A DNA stretch of 64,000 nt from Methanobacteriota archaeon (GTDB lineage Archaea > Thermoplasmatota > Poseidoniia > Poseidoniales > Poseidoniaceae). Both the position numbers and the translations under genes were made by a program. This document shows positions 8,538 through 16,700 of the stretch, piece after piece. The number at the start of each line of letters is the position of its first letter. Position 1 is the first letter of the stretch. The notes beneath the pieces are model-generated. The model did not search any database and was not told the DNA's origin. It was given only the letters and a program-made list of their open reading frames with translations. The stretch is taken from contig PBKJ01000008.1 of NCBI GenBank assembly GCA_002722135.1, positions 27,807 to 91,806 of the forward strand, given 5' to 3'.

Positions 8538-9425
8538 TCACGCCTCGCTCCTTCCAGAGCGGTAGGCCTCAAGCACAGCGCGGGCGATGGCTTCTGGATC
8601 GTTCACGATTTGGCGATCGATGACCGTGGAGCCCACGAAAGCATCGCCGGCCACAACGGAGTCTTGCATGGAGAGGCCCTTTCCATCCTCCCTGGAAGCC
8701 TGCCGCTCCATATCGCCCTCGAAGCGCGACTGTGCGGCCTCAAGCAGCACGATTTCAGCACGCCGTTCCACAAGATCGTGCTCCAATCGCGTCACGTGCC
8801 GGCGTGTTTCGGACAACTCCTCCTCCAGAGCAGCAGCCCGTGCGTTGGCTTCGGCAACTTGCCGATGGACGGCGTCCAGAACCTGCTGGAAGGAGGCGGG
8901 GGCAGAGCCGGCCTGAACAGGGGGCAACGGGTCGAGCCCGGCATTCAACCCGCGACCCTCAACCACCGCAGAGGAGGAGGGAGGGGCGACAGCACCTTGC
9001 GTGAAGACCGCAGGATAGGCGAGGATGTATTGCGTCATCTGAGCAGGCCGCCACTGCTGTCCGCGTCTCAATCGACGCCATCGAGACCCGAGAGCGACCG
9101 ACTGAAGCCAGCGCGCCAAGAGATGAAACTCGACCACGCTAAGCACCACGGCCAAGGTCAGGAGTTGCGGATCATCACCGTAGTACACGATGAGATCGAT
9201 CAAGACAGCCAGAAAAACGCCGAACAAGGCCACCAGCACACCGATGCCGATGGTTTGAGCCCACAACGACGTGCGCCGCACGTTGCGGAAGGCCTCGTCC
9301 GACATACGTGTGTGGACCCGAACGCGGGTGTAGTACGGCATGGTGATGAGCAAGATACCAACCAACACCGCGACAGGACGCGTCAACCAATGGCCGGCAT
9401 CAATGAGAAAGAAGCCCTCACTCAC
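8538..9425 (-). CDS. Membrane protein with cytoplasmic coiled coil
   Basis: A 295-residue protein of unknown function. Three hydrophobic segments occupy roughly residues 13-30, 55-85 and 90-110. A Pro/Ser-rich linker follows, then a long charged coiled coil (about residues 180-235). The C-terminal part contains SVVAGDAFVGSTVIDRQIVNDPEAIA, here split as VVAGDAFVGSTVID and NDPEAIARAVLEAY, and looks like a compact conserved element. The stop directly abuts the TFS stop, so the two genes converge. It may be a membrane-tethered scaffold. Confidence 0.7.
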   Translation of the reverse strand: MSEGFFLIDAGHWLTRPVAVLVGILLITMPYYTRVRVHTRMSDEAFRNVRRTSLWAQTIGIGVLVALFGVFLAVLIDLIVYYGDDPQLLTLAVVLSVVEFHLLARWLQSVALGSRWRRLRRGQQWRPAQMTQYILAYPAVFTQGAVAPPSSSAVVEGRGLNAGLDPLPPVQAGSAPASFQQVLDAVHRQVAEANARAAALEEELSETRRHVTRLEHDLVERRAEIVLLEAAQSRFEGDMERQASREDGKGLSMQDSVVAGDAFVGSTVIDRQIVNDPEAIARAVLEAYRSGRSEA

Positions 9426-9485
9426 AGGGGACCCTTCCTTTCACAGTGGAAAGTTCTCCCGGGTCGGGGAAGAAGGTTTCGTGCT

Positions 9486-10226
9486 TCAGTATCCTTCTTG
9501 CTCGACACGTGGTGCAAGGAAGTACTTGACTGAGCCGCTGCCGTCGCTGAAGGTGAAGTCCATCGCCAGAGGGAAGTTCTCACCAAAGGCGATGGTCACG
9601 CTCTCGATGCTGCTGAACACCTTTCCGAGAGGGACGAGGTAGGTCAGGCTGTATTGGGACTTCGCGGGACTGTCGCAGGTGATGCCCTGAAGTTCGTCGT
9701 GGCCGTAGACCACGGTCACCGAGTCGTTCGGTCCGGACACGTGGATGGTGAACTTCTCCGGGTCAATCGAGAGGGTCACCAAGTCGCCCACCTGGCGGGC
9801 AGCGCGGAACGCTTGTGCCAGTTCCGAACCGCGGATCGTCACGCTGCACGGCAGGTCCAGGTTGGGGAGGTTGGGGGGGTTCAGGGTGTTGTTGTCGAGG
9901 GGACGCGAACTCCGGTCAATCTTGCCGAGGTTCATCAGCACGTCGCCCTTTCCATCGTAGGTCATCGAGATGATGTCGTCCGCGCCACCGAGGCTGATGA
10001 GCTCCTTGAGTTTCTTCATCTCGAGGCCCACCATCGCTTCCTCAACCTCCCAGGTTTCGAAGGCCACAGCGTCGACGTCGAGCTTGACCATCGCCACGTG
10101 GGATGGGTCGACAACACGGACGTTGAGCCCGTTCTCGCTGAAGTCGAAGCGCGCTTCTTCCACGACGATGCTGATGGTATCGGCAATGCGAGAGAGAAGC
10201 TCCTGTCGAGCGGTGACGTTCAGCAT
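9486..10226 (-). CDS. pcn: DNA polymerase sliding clamp (PCNA)
   Basis: The 246-residue length and two-fold repeat fit archaeal PCNA, the trimeric ring that tethers replicative polymerase, FEN1 and ligase to DNA. Recognisable pieces are FDFSENGLNVRVVDPSHVAMV near residue 28, the interdomain connecting region with acidic/hydrophobic character, and LTYLVPLGKVFSSIESVTIAFGENFPL, seen here as SLTYLVPLGK and PLAMDFTF near the end. The C-terminal YFLAPRVEQ is also typical. It is transcribed away from the following glycosyltransferase. Confidence 0.95.
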   Translation of the reverse strand: MLNVTARQELLSRIADTISIVVEEARFDFSENGLNVRVVDPSHVAMVKLDVDAVAFETWEVEEAMVGLEMKKLKELISLGGADDIISMTYDGKGDVLMNLGKIDRSSRPLDNNTLNPPNLPNLDLPCSVTIRGSELAQAFRAARQVGDLVTLSIDPEKFTIHVSGPNDSVTVVYGHDELQGITCDSPAKSQYSLTYLVPLGKVFSSIESVTIAFGENFPLAMDFTFSDGSGSVKYFLAPRVEQEGY

Positions 10227-10307
10227 ATGAGGACCCGATTTGTCTGCCCCTTCGACGGCTTATGAACATCACCGGACGGAGCGGCGGAGTGCTGCGAAGC
10301 GAGCCGC

Positions 10308-10316
10308 AATTCTAAG
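10308..10316 (+). promoter_or_regulatory. TATA-like box for the first glycosyltransferase
   Basis: AATTCTAAG is centred 26 bases before the GTG at 10339. This spacing supports GTG as the true start over the TTG at 10240. Confidence 0.4.
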
Positions 10317-10338
10317 AGGAGAGCCGCCACGGAGAAGC

Positions 10339-11487
10339 GTGGACGAGAGCGATGAGCGCGTCGGCACCGCGGAGCCGGTGCTCGGGCCTGACGGTCAACC
10401 CTACCGCGTGGCCGTGCTGGTGCCGACCATCAACAACGCCGATGAATTGGACGGTGTGTTGGCGCGCCTCATGCGCCAAACTTACCCGTCCTACGAGGTC
10501 ATCGTGTCCGATTCGAAGTCCAAGGACCACACGCGTGCGGTCTGCGAAAAGCACGGTGTAACGTGGTTTGACGACGATTCAACCAACCGAGCCGACGCGT
10601 GCACCAACGTCCTGCAGACCATGGACCACGACCTCGTCCTGTTCACCGACGACGACACCGTCCCGCCCATCGACTGGGTCGAGAACCTCGTGCGCTGGTT
10701 TGCCGACCCTGAGGTCGGTGGCGTCGGAGGCCCCAACTTTGCTCCCGATCACGATCCCTTTGGCGCAAAGTGCGCAGACGTGGCCTTCTGTACTCGCTTC
10801 ATGACCGCCGGCACGCGCTACGGGGCACGCCCGAAAGGAGAGCTCGTGCCCATCAGCCACAATCCGGGCGTGAATTGTGCCCACCGGATGGCCAACCTCC
10901 GAGAAGTCGGTTTCTTTGAATCGGGTTGCATCGGTGCAGAAGACGTCGTTTTGGACGCAAAAATTCAGCGCGCTGGACACAAGTTGTTCATGGATCCGTC
11001 CAACGTCATGCCCCACCGACGACGACGCCCGTTCAAGCCGTACATGAAGCAAATGCGGAACTACGGCTACACCCGCATGGTGGCCAACAAGCGCTGGCCG
11101 GAAATCGCAGCGTGGTCGCACACCGCCGTCGGCCTCTTCCCATGGCTTGTGATCGCGGCCACATTGGCCATGCTGGCCGGTGCCAGCACGGGTGGCGCAG
11201 CGCCTGATCTGTGGTTCACCCTTGAGGGCGAGTGGGACCTGTCCCGCGTCGCCTTCCATGGCACGCTGGGCCTTGCTTCACTCTACGTGGCCATCGCCTG
11301 GCTCGGAGCGGCCACGGGCACCAGTCCGCACCGCTCCATCGGCACCGTGGCCTTGGCACCGCTGTTCGTCTTCCTCGCGCACTGGGCGTACGGTCAGGGC
11401 GTCAACAAAGCATGGCGGGAAATCCGTAGAACCGGCGGGGCCGCTGGCGTTGGCCGGCAAATCGACGACCGCACACGGACCATCTGA
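10339..11487 (+). CDS. Family 2 glycosyltransferase, membrane-bound
   Basis: A GT-A fold transferase of about 382 residues. It opens with VAVLVPTINNADELDGVLAR, has the metal-binding LFTDDDTVPP, and a later GAEDVVLDAKIQRAG acceptor-side motif. Two or three hydrophobic helices at the C-terminal end anchor it in the membrane. Enzymes of this kind add sugars from nucleotide donors to lipids or surface glycans. The start is placed at GTG 10339 because the TTG-initiated extension is low-complexity and a TATA-like box lies 26 bases upstream. A small two-helix membrane protein follows. Confidence 0.85.
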   Translation: MDESDERVGTAEPVLGPDGQPYRVAVLVPTINNADELDGVLARLMRQTYPSYEVIVSDSKSKDHTRAVCEKHGVTWFDDDSTNRADACTNVLQTMDHDLVLFTDDDTVPPIDWVENLVRWFADPEVGGVGGPNFAPDHDPFGAKCADVAFCTRFMTAGTRYGARPKGELVPISHNPGVNCAHRMANLREVGFFESGCIGAEDVVLDAKIQRAGHKLFMDPSNVMPHRRRRPFKPYMKQMRNYGYTRMVANKRWPEIAAWSHTAVGLFPWLVIAATLAMLAGASTGGAAPDLWFTLEGEWDLSRVAFHGTLGLASLYVAIAWLGAATGTSPHRSIGTVALAPLFVFLAHWAYGQGVNKAWREIRRTGGAAGVGRQIDDRTRTI

Positions 11488-11525
11488 CGCAATCCTGTTG
11501 GTCTGCAGGCACCCCAACACCATCA

Positions 11526-11777
11526 ATGCCCGAGGACGACCGCCCCTTGTTGACCGACGAGGAGGAAATCTGGAGCGCCCTTCGAACGGCCATCGGCGGC
11601 CTTGCTGTGCTCGATCTGGTGACGATGATCATCGTCTCAGAAGCCATGGAAGAACGCACGTGGCAGGGCATGAGCGTCTCGGTATGGGCCATCGTCATCG
11701 GCGTGCCTATCTTCGCTCTTTTGAGCGCGCTGACGCTCTTTGGCGACCGAATCATCCTTCGGAATCATCGCCAATGA
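11526..11777 (+). CDS. Small two-helix membrane protein
   Basis: An 83-residue protein with an acidic N-terminus (MPEDDRPLLTDEEE) and two hydrophobic segments, LAVLDLVTMIIV and WAIVIGVPIFALLSALTLF. It follows the glycosyltransferase by 38 bases on the same strand and its 3' end overlaps the end of the convergent ABC exporter gene by 26 bases. Function is unknown; it may assist the glycosyltransferase. Confidence 0.65.
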   Translation: MPEDDRPLLTDEEEIWSALRTAIGGLAVLDLVTMIIVSEAMEERTWQGMSVSVWAIVIGVPIFALLSALTLFGDRIILRNHRQ

Positions 11778-13587
11778 CCGCGCCCATGTCACCGGTCTGG
11801 ATCGTCCACTGGCTGGCGTACACGCCATTGATGTCCAAGAGGGCATCGTGCTGGCCACGCTCGACGATGGCGCCGTCCACCATCGCCAGAATTTCGTCGG
11901 CGTTGCGGATGGTCGACAGGCGATGAGCGACGGCGATGGTCGCACGCTGGGCGTTGGTCGCCAGCAGGTTTTCCTGAATGCGTCGCTCGGTTTCTGCGTC
12001 CAAAGCGCTGCTGGCCTCGTCGAGAATGAGCAAGCTTGGGGCCTTCAGCACCGCGCGAGCGAGGCTGACGCGTGCACGCTGTCCACCGGACAACTTGCTG
12101 CCTCGGTCCCCGACCATGGTGTTGAGGCCTTCTTCGAGGTCCTGAACGAAATCCCACGCTCCGGCCGTCTTGAGGGCAGCCTCAATCCCCGCTGCATCGG
12201 TGTCGATGTTGTAGCGGACGTTGTCCTCCACGGTCCCGTGGAAGAGGAACGGCTCTTGCGAGACGAAGCCAATGGCATCACGAACGGAATCCAAGGTGAA
12301 GGCCGAAACCGGTTGGCCGTTGATGAGCACCTCGCCCTCGTCTGGCGTGTAGTACCGCATGAGGAGCTTCAGGATGGTGGTTTTGCCGGCCCCCGTGTGG
12401 CCCATGACACCGAGGAAATCTCCGGCTTCAACCTTGAACGAAATCCGGGACAAGACGGGTTGGGTGGTCGAGGGGTAGGCGAAGGTGACGTTGCGGAATT
12501 CAACGGACGTGATGCCGCCCTCAAGGGGCACGGCTCCCGGCTCGTCAACGATGGTCGGCTCGAGGTCCACCGCAGCAAAGACCCGCCGAGCCGCGGCTTC
12601 GCCGCGCTGAAGTTGGTTCACAAGGATTCCAAAGATGAACAGCGGCATGGTCATCCGCGTGGAGATGAGCAGGAAGGTCACCAGTTCACCAGTGGTGATT
12701 TCACCGGCTTGGGCCAAGCGACCGCCGGCCACGGTCAGCAAACCGAAGGCGACACCGGCAATGGCGTATATGCCAGGGAGGAAGCGGTTGCGGTCTTGGC
12801 TTGCACCAATGGCCTGATCGCGGTATTCACCGGACTCACGCTGAACGCGGTCCGCCTCCCACGTCTGGGCGTTGTAGGCCTGCACCACCGCAATGCCCGA
12901 AATGAGGTTCTCGAGCACCGACGTGATGCCTCCCGTGGATTCGCGCTGCTTCCTGTACCGGCGCTGGACGCGCGTGGAAAACCAATACACGAGCGGGATG
13001 ATGAAGGTCAGCGGCCCGAAAATGACGGCCGCCAATTTCCACGACATGGAGAGGAGAATGAGGAAGGCGAAGCCGAAGGTCACCACAATACGGATGATGG
13101 AGGTGGATGAGTCCGCGACCACGTCTTCCAATTGGTTGACGTCAGAGGACAAGACCGACATGATTTGACCGGTTTGCCGCAAATCGTAGTAGGACGCTTC
13201 CATCGCGATGAGTGACTTGGTGGCGTCCATGCGAAGGTCGTGCTGAATTTTGTAGCCCAAGGTTTGCCACGAGTATTCGGAAATGCCTTGGAAGACCGCG
13301 AGCATGACGAAGGAGACGAAAATGATGAGGCCGTAACCAACAGCGGGCTGATTGAACGCCGTGACAAAGTCAACCACAGGGCCGAATCCTGCGATAGCCC
13401 CTGAGGTGAAGTGATCGACCGCCCAACCGATGGCGATGAAGGGCAGAAGGTCGGCGGCTCGTGCACAAGCGTTCGCAAGCATACCGGTGACCAAGCGACG
13501 CGGATATGCGGTCGCATAGGGCACAACGCGCCACAACTGACGGCCCATGACAGCGACGCGGTCATTGATGTCCTCGGGAGCCATCAT
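11752..13587 (-). CDS. ABC exporter, fused permease and ATPase (MsbA/LmrA type)
   Basis: A half-transporter of about 611 residues. The N-terminal ~330 residues contain six predicted membrane helices of the exporter type. The ATPase domain has Walker A GHTGAGKTT, signature LSGGQRARVSLARA, Walker B LLILDEASSALD and the switch AHRLST. Such proteins dimerise and export lipids, peptides or drugs. The start is set at the ATG of the MMAPEDIND segment (13587); an earlier ATG at 13611 is possible. It is divergent from the giant subtilisin gene, so it could serve secretion, but the substrate is unknown. Confidence 0.93.
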   Translation of the reverse strand: MMAPEDINDRVAVMGRQLWRVVPYATAYPRRLVTGMLANACARAADLLPFIAIGWAVDHFTSGAIAGFGPVVDFVTAFNQPAVGYGLIIFVSFVMLAVFQGISEYSWQTLGYKIQHDLRMDATKSLIAMEASYYDLRQTGQIMSVLSSDVNQLEDVVADSSTSIIRIVVTFGFAFLILLSMSWKLAAVIFGPLTFIIPLVYWFSTRVQRRYRKQRESTGGITSVLENLISGIAVVQAYNAQTWEADRVQRESGEYRDQAIGASQDRNRFLPGIYAIAGVAFGLLTVAGGRLAQAGEITTGELVTFLLISTRMTMPLFIFGILVNQLQRGEAAARRVFAAVDLEPTIVDEPGAVPLEGGITSVEFRNVTFAYPSTTQPVLSRISFKVEAGDFLGVMGHTGAGKTTILKLLMRYYTPDEGEVLINGQPVSAFTLDSVRDAIGFVSQEPFLFHGTVEDNVRYNIDTDAAGIEAALKTAGAWDFVQDLEEGLNTMVGDRGSKLSGGQRARVSLARAVLKAPSLLILDEASSALDAETERRIQENLLATNAQRATIAVAHRLSTIRNADEILAMVDGAIVERGQHDALLDINGVYASQWTIQTGDMGAVIGDDSEG

Positions 13588-13702
13588 GTCTCCACTCGTC
13601 CCGCGACGCATGGTTTGCGCTCGTCAAGTGGCCTTTGAACGCTCGTGTTCACCCGGCCTGAATCAACCAATGCTTGATGAGGGTTCAGCAGAACCAGACC
13701 AC

Positions 13703-16700
13703 ATGACCCGACGTGCTGCGCATGCCTTGTTCTTCAGCGCGCTGATGCTCATCCAAATCACGGCTCCGTTGGCTGCCGGAACGCCAACGAACGGGCCAGA
13801 ACGCGTGCTCGACACGGACGTCGACCTGACGTTGCTTGACGCCTTCGGCATGCAACCAAGCGGCGACCTCGCCGAAGGATGGTTCGCTCCAACCGAGGCT
13901 GGCCATGTCAACCTCGTTCACCGCACGTCCGCGCTTGTGGCCCCATCGGATTGGGCGTCATGGACCGGTGAGCAGGGCCTGCTTGACGGCTGGTTCGTCC
14001 TTGGAACCACGTGGCCGGTGCCAACGCCTTGGGAAGGCGAACTTGCAGAGGCCGGCATCGCGTGTGGATCCTTCCTTCCACCGGCTGCCTTCCATTGCGA
14101 GGTGAACGGGCTCCTGCCGAACGACCTCGAAGCCTTGGGCGTCACCGGCATGCAGCGACTCGCGCCTTCGGACCGTGTCCGAGAAGGGCTGCTTGAATCG
14201 CTGTATGGACAGGACGAACCCGTCTTGGCCAGCGCGATGCTCGCTGGTGAGAGGCTCCCTGAGACCCTGCCTCATGGCGTTGAGGTCCTCAGCCACAGCG
14301 GACGGTTCGCAGATTTCCTGCTCAGCAGTGAAGGGCTGAGCACGCTCGCACACGAGCCTGCCCTTGAGTGGGTGGAGCCTCGTCCGTGGTTCGTGAACTT
14401 CAACGACGAAGCCCGCCACATCATGAACGTCACCGGCGTCTCCTCCACCAGCTCCATGGGAGCGACGTCGACGGGTTGGACCGGACTTGACGGATCGGGC
14501 GTCATCGTGACCGTGGCCGACACCGGCCTCGACAACGGGGTCAACAACTCGAACATGCACCCTGATTTTGCCGATCACATCGTCGATGTGGTGTCCTTCG
14601 GCGTCCCCTCTGGCACATGTTCGTACTACAGCCTCCCGACCTGCAACGACGGTGCGGCCGACGAGTGGTCGGGCCACGGAACGCACGTGGCAGGCTCCGT
14701 GCTTGGTGACGGTACCCACAGCAACGGCGCCATCCAAGGCGCAGCGCCGGAAGCCCGGCTGTATTTCCAAGCCATCGAGACGGAGGCGACCATCTCAGGA
14801 ACCACAGACGGCTACCTCCTTGGCATCCCAAACAACCTCTACGATTTGTTTGAGCCCGCATACGACAACGGTTCTCGTGTGCACACCAACTCGTGGGGTT
14901 CAGCGGTCAACGGTCAGTACACCACGTCCTCTGCACAAGCCGACGCCAGCGCACAGATTCTCTGGGACATGGCGATTTTGTTCGCTGCCGGGAACGAAGG
15001 CACGGACGGCAACAGCGACGGTGAAGTGGATTTGGACAGCATGTCCTCACCGGGCACCGCAAAGAACGTCATCACGGTCGGCGCGACAGAGAACGATCGT
15101 TCCTCGGTCACCTCCACGTGGGGGGGATGGTGGCCTGGTGATTACCCGACCAACCCCGTCAAGGACGACCGCCATGCGGACAACATCGACGGCATGGCGG
15201 CGTTTTCCAGTCGGGGCCCTACCGACGACTCACGTCTCAAACCGGACGTCTCTGCACCGGGCGCGTGGATCCTGAGCACAAAGTCCCGGGACACCACGAG
15301 CGTCGGTTGGGGCGCCTACAACACCTCGTACACCTACATGGGCGGCACGAGCATGGCCACGCCTCTCACGGCCGGCGCCACGGCCTTGCTCATTCAGCAC
15401 CTCGACGATAACCTCGGCCACAGCCAACCCTCCTCCGCGCTGGTGAAAGCCATCCTTGCCGCCTCGTCCACCGACATGGCAGGCCAATACAGCTCCTCGA
15501 CCAACGGCGCCGGTGAAACAGCCCCCAACGACCACGAAGGCTGGGGTCGTGTGGACATGTGGACGGCGGTGAATGCCTCCTTTGTCGACAACGAGAGCGT
15601 CAGCACCAACGACGAGCGTGGTTGGAGTTTCAACGTCCCCAACGGAGCCGACGACTTCCGCGTGATGCTCGCTTGGACCGACCCCGCCTCGACACCTGCC
15701 GCTTCGACGAATCTGGTCAACGACCTGGACCTGGCCGTGAAAGACCCAAGTGGGACGTGGACAAACCTGTCCAACGACGAAGACAACCTTCGCGGTCTGA
15801 CCTTCACATCCCCCGCGCAAGGGACGTGGGAGGTCCACGTCATCGGCACGAGCGTCCCGCAGGGTGGGCCGCAGATGTTTGCGATGACGCTGAGCGAAAA
15901 TTGGACCCTGACCAACCTCACACAGGATGCTGATTTGGACGGTGTTGAGGACGACGACGACGATTGTCCCAACGACTACGGCCGATCGACCGTCGATCGT
16001 GTCGGTTGTCCTGACACGGACAACGACGGCTATTCCAATCAGGACGCCAACTGGACGCTGGCCAACGGCGCTGACGCCTTCCCCGCTGAACCCACGCAAT
16101 GGGCGGACAGCGATTATGACGGCTACGGCGACAACGCCGTGGGCTTCCAGCCGGACGCATGTACGTCCGTGGCGGGCAACTCCACTCAAGACCGGTTTGG
16201 CTGCATCGACAGCGACGGCGACGGATGGTCGGACCCCGTCGGAGGATACACCGTCGAAAGCGGCGGCGACGCCTGTGATGACGTCCTCGGCACGTCTTGG
16301 CGTGACCGCAACGGTTGCACCGATGAGGACGGCGACGGAGCCTCCGACCCAGACCCCACCGGCGCCTCGTCGTCCAACGGTAGCGCTTGGGGCGTCACGG
16401 AGGGTGCAGACGCCTTCCTCGGCGACGACACGCAGTGGGTGGACACCGACGGGGACGGATACGGCGACAATCCTGCGCCAGCCACGGACCCGGACGGCTG
16501 CCCAACGCAGTTCGGAGACTCGACGGCCGACCGGCTGGGTTGCCCGGACACCGACGGTGACACCTACTCAGACCCTGATTCAGGGTTTACCGCCGCTCAC
16601 GGCGCGGATGCCTTCCCCAACGAAGCCTCACAGTGGGCCGATCAAGACGGCGATGGCTACGGCGACAACGCCACGGGCACGCAGCCGGATGCATGCCCCA

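Noticed and set aside
11740-13110. 456-residue plus-strand ORF
   Set aside because: Antisense to the ABC exporter, whose Walker and signature motifs are intact.
13547-13702. Upstream start for the subtilisin gene
   Set aside because: The extension is antisense to the ABC exporter start and precedes a clear signal peptide at 13703.
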